A stretch of DNA of 56,266 nt from Microbacterium paulum (GCF_015707995.1 NZ_JAAGRY010000013.1:1-56266), one strand, 5' to 3'; positions 7,760-17,084 are shown, numbered from the stretch's first letter. Numbers and translations are program-made. The notes: generated by a model not told the origin, from the letters alone.

Positions 7760-9388
7760 ATGACCGGCCCCACGCTCGACATCGAGCGCCCCCATATCAC
7801 TGCTGAAGAGCGCGCCGCCCGACGCAAGCGCAAGCGTGCCGAGGCCTGGGCCGAAGCCGCCGGAGCGGGGTGGAAGGTCTGGCTCGTCAAGATCGTCTGC
7901 CTCGGCATCATCGACGCGATGGGGATCTACGCGATCCTCGTCCTCATCGGCAGCGGCTTCCTCGTGCCGCTGCTGATCGCCGCCGCGATCCTCCTCATCA
8001 ACGTCATCTATCTGAAGCCAGGACTCCTGCCGGCGAAGTACCTCACCCCCGGCCTCGTCTTCCTCTTCGTCTTCCAGATCTTCGTGGTGCTCTTCTGCAT
8101 CTACATCGCGTTCACCAACTACAGGTCGGGCCACGTCTCGACGAAGGACGACGCCGTCAACGCGCTGCTCATCCAGAACCAGCAGCGCGTCGACGACTCC
8201 CCCACCTACCCGCTCTCGATCGTCGAGCAGAACGGCTCCTACTTCTTCCTCGTGACCGATCCCGACGGCGACGCGCTCGTCGGCGGCGCGGATCGGCCGC
8301 TCGAGCCGGCTGACGACGCGCAGTTCAGCGGAGACCGGGCCATCTCGCTCCCGGGCTACACCACCCTGAACTTCGCGCAGATCGTCGCCAACCAGTCGGC
8401 CATCACCGCGCTGGCCGTCCCGTTCTCCGACGATCCGAACGACGGCACCCTGCAGACCCGCGACGGGTCGGTCGCCTACCAATACACCTCGACCCTCGCC
8501 TGGGATGCGACGGCCGACACCATGACGAACACCGAGACGGGTGTCGTCTACAAAGACAACGGCAACGGCTCGTTCGTGTCGGATGACGGACAGACCCTTG
8601 CGACGGGATGGCAGGTGTGGGTCGGCCTCGACAACTTCGTCCGCGCCTTCACCACCGAGTCCATCCGCGGTCCGTTCATCGCGGTGACGATCTGGACGTT
8701 CGCTTTCGCGATCCTGTCGGTCGCGACCACTTTCGCCCTCGGCCTCTTCCTCGCGATCGTCTTCAACGACCCCCGCATGAAGAGCAAGAAGTACTACCGC
8801 GTGGTGATGATCCTCCCCTACGCGTTCCCCGCGTTCCTGTCGGCACTCGTCTGGGCGGGCATGTTCAACCAGGACTTCGGGTTCATCAACCAGACGCTGC
8901 TCGGCGGGGCATCCATCCCCTGGCTGCAGGACCCGTTCCTCGCGAAGGTCTCGATCCTCATCGTGAACCTGTGGCTCGGGTACCCGTACATGTTCCTCGT
9001 CACCACGGGAGCGATCCAATCGATCCCCGAAGACATCCAAGAGGCGGGCAAGGTCGACGGCGCGGGCGTGTGGCAGATCTTCCGCTACATCAAGTTCCCG
9101 CTGTTGCTCGTGGCCGTCGCACCGCTGCTGATCTCGTCGTTCGCGTTCAACTTCAACAACTTCAACCTGATCTACATGCTCACCGGCGGCGGACCCCGCA
9201 TTCCCGACGCGTCGATCAACGTCGGGCACAGCGACATCTTGATCTCGATGGTCTACAAGGTCGCGTTCGTGGGAGCCGAGCGCGATTACGGTCTGGCGAG
9301 CGCCTTCTCGATCATCATCTTCGTGCTGGTCGCCGTCATCTCGTACCTGAGCTTCCGCCAGACCAAGGTCCTCGAGGAGTTGAACTGA
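7760..9388 (+). CDS. malF: Maltose/maltodextrin ABC transporter permease MalF
   Basis: A 542-aa inner-membrane permease. It has a charged cytoplasmic N-terminus, several N-terminal membrane segments, and a long extracytoplasmic insert (about residues 130-290, with a repeating TNTETGVVYKDNGNGS-type sequence) like the P2 loop of MalF. The C-terminal permease core carries the EAA loop QEAGKVDGAGVWQIFRYIKF. The start ATG follows TAGGAG by six bases. It forms the translocation channel with MalG. No ATPase gene lies nearby, so it probably uses a shared MsiK/MalK-type ATPase encoded elsewhere, as in many actinobacteria (inference). Confidence 0.93.
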   Translation: MTGPTLDIERPHITAEERAARRKRKRAEAWAEAAGAGWKVWLVKIVCLGIIDAMGIYAILVLIGSGFLVPLLIAAAILLINVIYLKPGLLPAKYLTPGLVFLFVFQIFVVLFCIYIAFTNYRSGHVSTKDDAVNALLIQNQQRVDDSPTYPLSIVEQNGSYFFLVTDPDGDALVGGADRPLEPADDAQFSGDRAISLPGYTTLNFAQIVANQSAITALAVPFSDDPNDGTLQTRDGSVAYQYTSTLAWDATADTMTNTETGVVYKDNGNGSFVSDDGQTLATGWQVWVGLDNFVRAFTTESIRGPFIAVTIWTFAFAILSVATTFALGLFLAIVFNDPRMKSKKYYRVVMILPYAFPAFLSALVWAGMFNQDFGFINQTLLGGASIPWLQDPFLAKVSILIVNLWLGYPYMFLVTTGAIQSIPEDIQEAGKVDGAGVWQIFRYIKFPLLLVAVAPLLISSFAFNFNNFNLIYMLTGGGPRIPDASINVGHSDILISMVYKVAFVGAERDYGLASAFSIIIFVLVAVISYLSFRQTKVLEELN

Positions 9389-9389
9389 C

Positions 9390-10358
9390 ATGAGCATCCA
9401 AGAAGCGGTTCCCGCGGCATCCGTCGCGTCCTCGTCCGGCGACGGCGGCAGCACCGGCAAGAAGTGGGGCGACGCCGGCGTCCCCGGCGCCAAAGAGCCG
9501 CGCCGGCCCTTCGGCCGCTGGTTCCGCGAGACGGGATGGCGGCACCTGGTCGGCATCGTCATGATCGTCTTCTCGGCGTTCCCGCTCGTGTACGTGCTGT
9601 CGGCCTCCCTCAACCCCGGGGGCACCCTGCTGACGGCCAACAGCCTGTTCTCGAACTTCGACATCGGCAGCTACATCGCGCTGTTCCAAGACCCGCTCCG
9701 GCCCTACGGGGCGTGGTTCGTCAACTCGATCTTCATCGGGCTCACCACGTCGTTCTTCACGGTGGTGCTCTGCGCCCTGGCCGCCTATGCGTTCTCGCGG
9801 ATGCGTTTCCGTGGCCGGCGCGCGGGGCTTCTGACGCTGTTGCTCGTGCAGATGTTCCCGCAGCTGCTCGCGGTCGTGGCGATCTTCCTGCTGATGTCGG
9901 CGATCAGCGACGTGTTCCCGGCGCTGGGTCTGAACTCCCAGATCGGCCTCATCATGGTCTACCTCGGTGGCGCGCTGGGTGTGAACACGTTCCTCATGTA
10001 CGGGTTCTTCAACACCGTCCCGGCATCGATCGACGAGGCCGCGAAGATCGACGGCGCCGGTCACGCGCGCATTTTCTTCACGATCATCCTGCGCCTGGTC
10101 GCCCCCGTCCTGGCCGTGATCGGCCTCCTCTCATTCATCGGCACGATGAACGACTTCCTCATCGCGTCGGTCATCTTGGTCGACCCCGAGAAGCAGACGC
10201 TCGCCGTCGGGCTCTACCAGTTCGTCTCGCAAGAGACCGCGCGCAACTGGAGCGTCTTCGCCGCCGGTGCGGTCCTCGCCGCGATCCTGCCGATGGCGCT
10301 GTTCCTGTCGCTCCAGCGGTTCATCGTCGGCGGACTGACGGCGGGTTCGGTGAAGTGA
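9390..10358 (+). CDS. malG: Maltose/maltodextrin ABC transporter permease MalG
   Basis: A 322-aa permease with six predicted membrane segments and the EAA loop DEAAKIDGAGHARIFFTIIL that contacts the ATPase. A Gly/Ser-rich cytoplasmic N-terminus of about 45 residues precedes the first membrane helix. The ATG lies one base after the malF stop, so translation is coupled. It partners MalF in import of maltose/maltodextrin. Confidence 0.93.
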   Translation: MSIQEAVPAASVASSSGDGGSTGKKWGDAGVPGAKEPRRPFGRWFRETGWRHLVGIVMIVFSAFPLVYVLSASLNPGGTLLTANSLFSNFDIGSYIALFQDPLRPYGAWFVNSIFIGLTTSFFTVVLCALAAYAFSRMRFRGRRAGLLTLLLVQMFPQLLAVVAIFLLMSAISDVFPALGLNSQIGLIMVYLGGALGVNTFLMYGFFNTVPASIDEAAKIDGAGHARIFFTIILRLVAPVLAVIGLLSFIGTMNDFLIASVILVDPEKQTLAVGLYQFVSQETARNWSVFAAGAVLAAILPMALFLSLQRFIVGGLTAGSVK

Positions 10359-10494
10359 CCCACTGAGCGCGCCGTGGCCACATCGGATGGCACTCGGTAG
10401 ACTGACAACACAACTGAGGGGCTCTGTCACGCGCTCGCGTGCAACCACGTCGCATCTCGCCGACGTCGGAGTCGGTACCCAACCGGAGGTCCTC

Positions 10495-12456
10495 ATGATG
10501 GATGCCGCACGCCGCCCGCACCACGACGGCTCGCCCCTGTACGTCTCGCACTCTGCACCCGCCCTCGGCGACGAGGTCGCCGTACGACTTCGCGTGCCGG
10601 AGGGCTACGACGCGGTGGGGCGGGTGCTCGTCCGCTCCAACCCCGACCACGAACCGGTCTGGGTCGAGGCCTCACGCGACGGCGCGGCCGACGGATGGGA
10701 GTGGTGGACCGCGCACATCGTCGTCGCGAACCCTCGGCACGGCTACCGTTTCCATCTGGTGCTCGCCGACGGACGGGTGGAGATCCTCAACCAGGGCGGC
10801 CTCACCGATGTCGACGCCCTCGACGGGCAGGACTTCGCCCTCGTCGCCGAGAATCCGCCGCCGGCATGGATGGACGACACCGTCCTCTATCAGATCTTCC
10901 CCGACCGGTTCGCCCGCTCACAGGCCGCCGATGCGCGACCCGCGCCGCACTGGGCGATCCCCGCGGCATGGGACGAACCGCTCGACCCGGTGCACCCGGG
11001 GCGCGGGCGCCAGTTCTACGGCGGCGATCTCGACGGCGCCGCCGAGAAGCTCGACCATCTCTCCGACCTCGGGGTCACGGCGCTGTACCACACGCCGATC
11101 TTCCCGGCGGAGTCCAACCACCGGTACGACGCCTCGCGTTTCGACGCCGTCGATCCGCTCGTCGGCGGAGACGACGCCTACCTCCGCCTGATCGAGGCGT
11201 CGCACGCGCGCGGCATCCGCATCATCGGCGACCTCACGACCAACCACTCGGGCATCGCGCACGACTGGTTCCGTGCCGCTGTCGGGCACCCCGAGGCGCC
11301 GGAGAGCGCGTTCTACTACTTTCACGACGAGGCGAACGAGACCTACGAGACGTGGCTCGACGCCGACACCCTGCCGAAGTTCGACTGGTCGAGCGCCGAG
11401 CTTCGCCGCCGCTTCATCGAGGGCCCGGACTCCGTCGTCGCGCAGTGGCTGCGTGCCCCGTACGGAATCGACGGCTGGCGGATCGACGTCGCGAACATGA
11501 CCGGCCGGCTCGGCCGAGTCGATCTGAACGCCGAGGTACGGCAGACGCTTCGCCGCACCATGATCGACGTGAACCCCGACACGCTCCTGCTCGCCGAGTC
11601 GACCAACGACGCGGCATCCGATCTGCAGGGCGACGCCTGGCACGGCGGCATGACCTACCCGGCGTTCACCCGCGGCGTGTGGGCGTGGCTGGCCGACCCG
11701 CGGCGCATCCCGCACTACGGGTTCCACGGCGAGCTGAGCGACGACATGTGGTTCTTCGGGCTGCCGACGGGTATGCCGCGATACAGCGCACGCCAGTTCG
11801 TCGAGCAGTTCCAACGCTTCACCAGCCAGATCCCGTGGCGAGTGCAGCGCGGCACGATGTCGGCGCTCGACACGCACGACACGGCACGCTTCGCGACGTA
11901 CGCCTCGCCCGGCGCGGTGCCGGTGGCGCTCGGGCTGTCGATGACTCTCCCCGGCATTCCCGTGGTCTATGCCGGGGATGAGTTCGGGCTCGAGGGCGTG
12001 GACGGCGAGATGAGCCGCACGCCGATGCCGTGGGATCGCATGGCCGAGCCCGAGATCGCAGCGCGCATCGCGCTCTACCGCGAACTCATCGCGCTGCGCC
12101 GCACGCACCCTGCACTGTCGACCGGCGGGCTGCGCTGGCTGCACGTCGACGACGCCGGTGTCGTGTTCGTACGTGAGAGCGCGGCCGAGAGCGTGCTCGT
12201 CGTCGCGACGCGCGGCGGTGTGGATGCCCGGGTCGAGGCCCCTCTCATCGTCGGTGCCGCCGCGGCGAAGCGCCTCTACGGCGACGCGGCGCTCGACGTC
12301 GACGCGGACGGAGCGGTGCGCGTCCGCGCCGAGGGGACGTCGTTCGCCGCCTTCGCCCTGCCCGGCGTCACCGCACCGCCGATCTCTGCGGCCTCACCGG
12401 CTCTCGAAGAGATCGACCCCGAGGCGTTCGTCCAATTGGGGGCACCGCCCGAGTGA
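10495..12456 (+). CDS. GH13 alpha-glucosidase / neopullulanase-like enzyme
   Basis: A 653-aa cytoplasmic glycoside hydrolase of family 13. An N-terminal beta-sandwich (about residues 15-115) precedes the TIM barrel starting at DDTVLYQIFPDRF. Catalytic motifs are intact: DGWRIDVAN (Asp nucleophile), LLLAES (Glu acid/base) and LDTHDTARF (His-Asp pair). The domain order resembles cyclomaltodextrinase/neopullulanase/maltogenic amylase. It probably hydrolyses the imported maltodextrins. GGAGGT at 10485-10490 supports a start at 10495 or the adjacent ATG at 10498; the longer frame from 10387 lacks such support. Confidence 0.88.
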   Translation: MMDAARRPHHDGSPLYVSHSAPALGDEVAVRLRVPEGYDAVGRVLVRSNPDHEPVWVEASRDGAADGWEWWTAHIVVANPRHGYRFHLVLADGRVEILNQGGLTDVDALDGQDFALVAENPPPAWMDDTVLYQIFPDRFARSQAADARPAPHWAIPAAWDEPLDPVHPGRGRQFYGGDLDGAAEKLDHLSDLGVTALYHTPIFPAESNHRYDASRFDAVDPLVGGDDAYLRLIEASHARGIRIIGDLTTNHSGIAHDWFRAAVGHPEAPESAFYYFHDEANETYETWLDADTLPKFDWSSAELRRRFIEGPDSVVAQWLRAPYGIDGWRIDVANMTGRLGRVDLNAEVRQTLRRTMIDVNPDTLLLAESTNDAASDLQGDAWHGGMTYPAFTRGVWAWLADPRRIPHYGFHGELSDDMWFFGLPTGMPRYSARQFVEQFQRFTSQIPWRVQRGTMSALDTHDTARFATYASPGAVPVALGLSMTLPGIPVVYAGDEFGLEGVDGEMSRTPMPWDRMAEPEIAARIALYRELIALRRTHPALSTGGLRWLHVDDAGVVFVRESAAESVLVVATRGGVDARVEAPLIVGAAAAKRLYGDAALDVDADGAVRVRAEGTSFAAFALPGVTAPPISAASPALEEIDPEAFVQLGAPPE

Positions 12457-12464
12457 CCGCGCCG

Positions 12465-12485
12465 CGCCGCGCTCAGCGCGCGGCG
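12465..12485. terminator. GC stem-loop between convergent GH13 gene and rsmI
   Basis: CGCCGCGC (12465-12472) and GCGCGGCG (12478-12485) can form an 8-bp stem with a five-base loop in the 16-base gap between the two convergent genes. There is no T-tract, so this is only a possible bidirectional terminator. Confidence 0.3.
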
Positions 12486-13288
12486 AGCGCCGCCTGGTAG
12501 AGCTCGCGCGAGCTGAGCCCGGTCTGCGCGGCGACTTCGGCCGCGGCATCCTTCAGGCGCGTGCCCGCTGCGACGAGCGCCTGCACCTGCGCGAGGGCGT
12601 CGCCTCGCGACACCTCGCGCTCGGGGGCGCCGCCGACGACGACCACGATCTCGCCGCGCACCCCGTCTTCGGCCCAGGCGGCGAGGTCGCCGAGGCCGCC
12701 CCGCACGACCTCTTCGTGCAGTTTGGTCAGCTCGCGGCAGACGGCGGCGGGGCGACCGGGGCCGAAGGCATCCGCCATCGCGGCGAGCGTCTCGGCGAGG
12801 CGCGACGGGGCTTCGAAGAACACCATCGTGCGCGCTTCACCCGAAAGCCCCGCGAGCGCGCGGCGGCGGTCGCCGGTCTTGCGGGGCAGGAACCCCTCGA
12901 ACGTGAACCGGTCGGTCGGCAGTCCCGCAACGGCGAGCGCGGTCACGACGGCGCTCGGTCCCGGGATCGCCGTGACGGTCACGTCTTCCGCCGCGGCGAG
13001 CGCGACGAGCGCGTAGCCGGGGTCGCTGACGGTCGGCATGCCGGCGTCGCTCAGCACGAGCAGGTCTTCGTCACGCGCGCGCGCGACGAGCTCGGCGGCA
13101 CGCTGGCGCTCGTTGTGATCGTGCAGCGCGACGAGCTTCGGCCGGTTGGCGACCCCGAGGGCCTGCAGCAACCGCTGCGCCGTGCGGGTGTCTTCGGCGG
13201 CGATGACGGTGGCGGCTTCGAGCGCCGCGATGAGGCGCGCCGACGCGTCGCCGAGGTTCCCGATGGGCGTCGCGGCGAGGATGATCAC
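12473..13288 (-). CDS. rsmI: 16S rRNA 2'-O-ribose C1402 methyltransferase
   Basis: A 271-aa tetrapyrrole-methylase-fold protein of the RsmI family. It methylates the 2'-hydroxyl of C1402 in 16S rRNA using S-adenosylmethionine. Family signatures are clear: ATPIGNLGDAS at the N-terminus, AAEDTRTAQRLL, LVLSDAGMPTVSDPGY, IPGPSAVVTAL and FEGFLPRKTGDRR. The GTG start at 13288 lies six bases after a TATGCT -10 box, so it looks leaderless. It is divergent from pmt, a common actinobacterial arrangement. Confidence 0.95.
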   Translation of the reverse strand: MIILAATPIGNLGDASARLIAALEAATVIAAEDTRTAQRLLQALGVANRPKLVALHDHNERQRAAELVARARDEDLLVLSDAGMPTVSDPGYALVALAAAEDVTVTAIPGPSAVVTALAVAGLPTDRFTFEGFLPRKTGDRRRALAGLSGEARTMVFFEAPSRLAETLAAMADAFGPGRPAAVCRELTKLHEEVVRGGLGDLAAWAEDGVRGEIVVVVGGAPEREVSRGDALAQVQALVAAGTRLKDAAAEVAAQTGLSSRELYQAALAAR

Positions 13289-13294
13289 CGCCCC

Positions 13295-13304
13295 AGCATA
13301 GGCT
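13295..13304. promoter_or_regulatory. Overlapping divergent -10 boxes of rsmI and pmt
   Basis: The ten bases AGCATAGGCT hold TATGCT for rsmI (minus strand, 13300-13295, six bases from the GTG at 13288) and TAGGCT for pmt (plus strand, 13299-13304, seven bases from the GTG at 13312). The two boxes share two base pairs, so polymerase should not be able to occupy both at once. Confidence 0.5.
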
Positions 13305-13311
13305 GGTGCCC

Positions 13312-14928
13312 GTGACCACGACGGAGGTGCCGCTGCTGCCGGCCACGAGCGACGGGCGACCGTCGCGTTACGACGCGTGGCGCACGCGCGTCGCCGGCGA
13401 TCCGCGCCTGCAGCGGCTGTACAGCTGCCTCGCGCCGCTGCTGATCACCGTGCTCGCCGCCGTGCTGCGCCTGTGGAACCTGGGGCATCCGCACGCCCTC
13501 GTCTTCGACGAGACGTATTACGTGAAGGATGCCTGGAGTCAGTGGAACCTCGGCTACGCCGCGACGTGGCCCGAGGGCGCCGACGCGAGGTTCGCGGCCG
13601 GCGAGACCGACATCTTCACGACGACCGCGAGCTTCGTCGTGCACCCGCCGCTCGGCAAGTACCTGATCGGCGTGGGCATGTGGTTGTTCGGCCCCGACAA
13701 CTCGTTCGGCTGGCGCATTTCGACCGCCCTCGCGGGCACGGCCCTCGTGCTGGTGCTGTTCCTGCTGGCCAAGACGCTGACGAACTCGACGGTGTTCGCG
13801 AGTGTCGCGGCGTTCCTGCTCGCGATCGACGGACTCGGCATCGTGATGAGCCGCGTGGCCCTGCTCGACGTCTTCCTCGCCCTGTTCATCCTGCTGGCGT
13901 TCTGGTTCGTCGCACTCGACCGGGCGCGCATGCTCGATCGGCTCGCGGCGCGCACGGCGCGGCGGGAGCGCACGGCCGCCGACGGCGGGGTCGAGCCGCC
14001 GATGTGGGGCGCGATCATCTGGAACCGGCCCTGGATCGTCGCGGCGGGAGCGGCGGCGGGAGCGGCGACCGCGGTCAAGTGGTCGGGCGTGTGGGTGCTC
14101 GCCGCGATCGGCCTCTACCTCGTCGTCACCGACGCGCTCGAGCGTCGACGGCTCGGCGTCGTGTTCTGGCCGACCGACGCGGTGCGTCAGGGACTGGCAT
14201 CCTTCGTGCTGCTCGTGCCGGTCGCGTTCGTCGTCTACCTCGCCTCGTGGACGGGGTGGCTGCTCAGCGACGGCGGCTACGACCGGCACGCCGCCGACGC
14301 GAACCCCGCGACGGGCTTCTTCTCGTGGGTCCCGCTCAGCCTGCAGAGCCTCTGGAAGTACCACGAGACCATCTATCACTCGATGACCGGCATGACCTCG
14401 CCGCACAGCTACGCGAGCCCCGCCTGGCAGTGGGCGCTGCTGCTGCGCCCCACCTCGATGTACGCGCAGGCCACGCAGGGCGGCCAGTCGGGGTGCACGG
14501 GCGGCGACGCCGGATGCCTCGACATCCTTTACAGCATGCCGAACCCGCTGCTCTGGTATGCGAGCATCGCCGCAGCGATTCACCTGGTTTACCGCTTCAC
14601 GCTCGAGCGCGACTGGCGGCAGGCGCTCGTCCTCGTCGGCATCGCCGCGACGTGGCTGCCCTGGTTCGCGTACCCCGAGCGGACGATCTTCCAGTTCTAC
14701 ACGATCGCGATCTGGCCGTTCCTCCTGCTCGCGCTCACCTTCGCGCTACAGGCGGTGAGCGGGCCCGCGCATGCGAGTGCGACCCGCCGGCGCACCGGCC
14801 GGCGGGTCGTGCTGGTCTTCCTCGGCGTCGCGGTCGTGCTGTCGATCTTCTGGTACCCGCTGTGGTCGGGCATGCAGGTGCCGTACGAGTTCTACCGCCT
14901 GCACAACTGGATGCAGGGCTGGGTCTGA
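13312..14928 (+). CDS. Dolichyl-phosphate-mannose--protein mannosyltransferase (GT39)
   Basis: A 538-aa multi-pass membrane glycosyltransferase of the PMT family. It transfers mannose from a polyprenyl-phosphate carrier to Ser/Thr of exported proteins. The acidic pair in the first outer loop (HPHALVFDETYYVKDAW) and the following VHPPLGKYLIG are family hallmarks, and about ten membrane segments follow. The start is either GTG 13306 or GTG 13312. I prefer 13312 because TAGGCT at 13299-13304 would place the transcript start there. Pmt acts on Sec-exported proteins in actinobacteria; the lipoproteins encoded nearby are possible clients (inference). Confidence 0.93.
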   Translation: MTTTEVPLLPATSDGRPSRYDAWRTRVAGDPRLQRLYSCLAPLLITVLAAVLRLWNLGHPHALVFDETYYVKDAWSQWNLGYAATWPEGADARFAAGETDIFTTTASFVVHPPLGKYLIGVGMWLFGPDNSFGWRISTALAGTALVLVLFLLAKTLTNSTVFASVAAFLLAIDGLGIVMSRVALLDVFLALFILLAFWFVALDRARMLDRLAARTARRERTAADGGVEPPMWGAIIWNRPWIVAAGAAAGAATAVKWSGVWVLAAIGLYLVVTDALERRRLGVVFWPTDAVRQGLASFVLLVPVAFVVYLASWTGWLLSDGGYDRHAADANPATGFFSWVPLSLQSLWKYHETIYHSMTGMTSPHSYASPAWQWALLLRPTSMYAQATQGGQSGCTGGDAGCLDILYSMPNPLLWYASIAAAIHLVYRFTLERDWRQALVLVGIAATWLPWFAYPERTIFQFYTIAIWPFLLLALTFALQAVSGPAHASATRRRTGRRVVLVFLGVAVVLSIFWYPLWSGMQVPYEFYRLHNWMQGWV

Positions 14929-14945
14929 CCGGCCCGACGCGCGAC

Positions 14946-14963
14946 ATGGGGAGTTCTCCCCAT
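14946..14963. promoter_or_regulatory. Perfect 18-bp palindrome upstream of the ESX-like cassette
   Basis: ATGGGGAG-TT-CTCCCCAT lies just upstream of a probable -10 (TATGTT, 14986-14991) and an SD sequence (GAGGAGGAA) before the ATG at 15012. It could be a regulator site or the terminator of pmt. Confidence 0.45.
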
Positions 14964-15011
14964 CGCCGCCTCACGCCCGCTCCCCTATGTTGATTCCGAC
15001 GAGGAGGAACG

Positions 15012-15440
15012 ATGTCCGACCTGAAGATCGACGTCGCAGAACTCACCGCGAGCGCGTCGCGCGCCGAACGCATCGCGGGTGACTTCACGACCGCCGAGCG
15101 CATCGCCGACGAGACCGCCGGTTATACCGGGCACGACGGGCTCGCCGGCAAGGTGCGTGACTTCGGCGGCAAGTGGGACATCGCGCGCCACAAGCTCGAA
15201 GAGAATCTGACGACCATCGCCGACTATCTGCGCGCCGTGGTCGACACCTTCGACGATCTCGACACCGACCTCGCCGCGTCGCTCGAGCAGTCGAAACTCG
15301 GCGACGGAGCCATGAACAGAGAGATCGACGCGGCGATCGCAGCGCACCCCGCGACCTCTCCGGCCACGCCCGCGCCTGTGCCCTCCCCCACTCCCGGCCC
15401 CGCCCCCACCCCGCCGTCCTCGAACGGAGGCGACCACTGA
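15012..15440 (+). CDS. WXG100/ESX-like small helical protein
   Basis: A 142-aa acidic protein. Residues 1-90 form a predicted helical hairpin around a central turn (GYTGHDGLAGKVRDFGGKW), as in WXG100-type type VII secretion partners, though I see no exact WXG. The C-terminal 45 residues are an Ala/Pro/Thr/Ser-rich linker with PTPGPAPTPP. It has a strong SD (GAGGAGGAA) before ATG 15012 and overlaps the next gene by one base (TGATG). It is probably secreted with, or chaperones, the large hydrolase encoded next. The function is inferred from shape and context only. Confidence 0.6.
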   Translation: MSDLKIDVAELTASASRAERIAGDFTTAERIADETAGYTGHDGLAGKVRDFGGKWDIARHKLEENLTTIADYLRAVVDTFDDLDTDLAASLEQSKLGDGAMNREIDAAIAAHPATSPATPAPVPSPTPGPAPTPPSSNGGDH

Positions 15441-17083
15441 TGGCTCTTCCCGGAAACCCGACCGCGCTCGCCGAGCGCGCCTCGACGTACCAGGCATCCG
15501 CGAGCCGCATCCAGCGTGCCGCCGACGACCTGCGTGCCCTCGCCTACACGAGCACCGCGAAGTCGTTGGATGCCGTCCGCGAGCGCAGCGGCGACGTCGC
15601 AGGCACCCTCGACGAGGCCTACGGGCGCTACTCCGGCACCGCGACGGCGCTCGTCGAATATGCCGCTGTCCTGCGCGACGCGCACCGCCGCGCCGACGCC
15701 GCCGACCAGACCGAAGAGACCGCCGAGAGCTATGCGGGGCAGGCCGACACACGCGTGACCGCACTCACGCGTCACGTCCGCAGCCTCGAAGACGCCGCGG
15801 CGCCCGTCGGCACGATCGAGGCCGCCGAGCGCGACCTCGCCGACGCGCAGCGCGCGGCGCGCCGCTACGACACGGCAGCCACCACCGCCCGCGACGACCA
15901 CGAGGCGGCGCGGCGTGACATGGAGGCGGCCGCGCAGCGCGCCATGGCGCTCATCGACAGCGCGATCGACGCGACTAACGAAAGCTGGCTCGACCACGTC
16001 GGCAACTTCTTCGCGGGCGTCGGCTCGTGGCTCGCCGACCTCGGAAAGTGGGTGGGCGATTTCCTGCAGGATCTCTGGGACGAGCTGCAGCGCCTCGTCT
16101 CCACCGTGCTCGCCATTCTCGGCACGGTGCTGATCCTCGTCCTCGTCTACGCCCTGCTGTCGATGATCCCGGTCATCGGGCCGCTGATCGCCGCGCTCGT
16201 CGTCGGCATCCTCGCCGGGTTCCTGCTCGCGAGCATCCTCTCCGACGTGCTGAAGCCCACGCCGAAGGTCTCGGAGTACACCCGGTCGGATGCCGAGCAG
16301 GACACGTACCTCGGCCAGCCCGCCGATCTCGCCACCGCGTTGAAGGACGCGGGATACGTCGACTCGCTCGGCCACATCTACACGTACGGACCCGACGGGA
16401 AGGTGACGGACGACAACGCGAACGAGTCGGTCATCGGCGTCACGAAGGTCGTCGATGCGGATGGAACCGTGCGGTGGCGGGTCGCGTTGCCCAGCACGCA
16501 GGAATGGCTGTCGCGCTTCAACGGCGATCAGGGCGCCACGAACGATCTCGACAGCAACCTCGCTCTCATGATGACCCCGTCGCTGCGCTCCCAGTACGAG
16601 CGCGCAATCCTTGAGGCGATGAAGCAGGCCGGCGTCGGCGCGGACGACCCGGTGATGCTCGTGGGCTTCAGCCAGGGCGGCATCGTGGCGGGCCACATGG
16701 CCGCCTACAACTCCGACTACAACTGGGACGCGGTCGTCGTGGCCGGCGCGCCCATCGACAGCATGCCGATCCCCTCGTCGACCACGGTCGTCTCGGTGCA
16801 GCATGACTGGGACCCCGTGCCACGGCTGGATACCATCATCGCCGTCGGAACGGGCGGCTACTCCTTCGGCGACAAGCCGAACTGGACCACGATCCACGAG
16901 GCCTCGCCCCTCGCCTCCAAGGGCCTGGAGGGCATCCACTACGCCCCCGCCTACAACCAGACACTGCAGTCGAACATCGATCAGGTGCCCGCCACCGATC
17001 GCGCGGACCTCGATCGGTACTTCATTGGCGACCCCCATGCGTATGGTTATGAGCAGAGCTACTACTCCTGGCAGGAGAACTGA
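15440..17083 (+). CDS. ESX-like N-terminal helices fused to a membrane segment and alpha/beta hydrolase
   Basis: A 547-aa protein in three parts. Residues about 1-190 are helical and Ala/Glu/Arg-rich, resembling WXG100/LXG-type N-terminal modules. Residues about 210-275 are strongly hydrophobic (LVSTVLAILGTVLILVLVYA and following) and should span the membrane. Residues about 330-547 form a lipase-like alpha/beta hydrolase with the nucleophile elbow VGFSQGGIVAG and later DWDPVPRLD and GIHYAP segments that could carry Asp and His. It may be a surface or secreted esterase or a type VII effector. Linked to its neighbours by a one-base overlap and a one-base gap. Confidence 0.65.
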   Translation: MALPGNPTALAERASTYQASASRIQRAADDLRALAYTSTAKSLDAVRERSGDVAGTLDEAYGRYSGTATALVEYAAVLRDAHRRADAADQTEETAESYAGQADTRVTALTRHVRSLEDAAAPVGTIEAAERDLADAQRAARRYDTAATTARDDHEAARRDMEAAAQRAMALIDSAIDATNESWLDHVGNFFAGVGSWLADLGKWVGDFLQDLWDELQRLVSTVLAILGTVLILVLVYALLSMIPVIGPLIAALVVGILAGFLLASILSDVLKPTPKVSEYTRSDAEQDTYLGQPADLATALKDAGYVDSLGHIYTYGPDGKVTDDNANESVIGVTKVVDADGTVRWRVALPSTQEWLSRFNGDQGATNDLDSNLALMMTPSLRSQYERAILEAMKQAGVGADDPVMLVGFSQGGIVAGHMAAYNSDYNWDAVVVAGAPIDSMPIPSSTTVVSVQHDWDPVPRLDTIIAVGTGGYSFGDKPNWTTIHEASPLASKGLEGIHYAPAYNQTLQSNIDQVPATDRADLDRYFIGDPHAYGYEQSYYSWQEN

Positions 17084-17084
17084 C

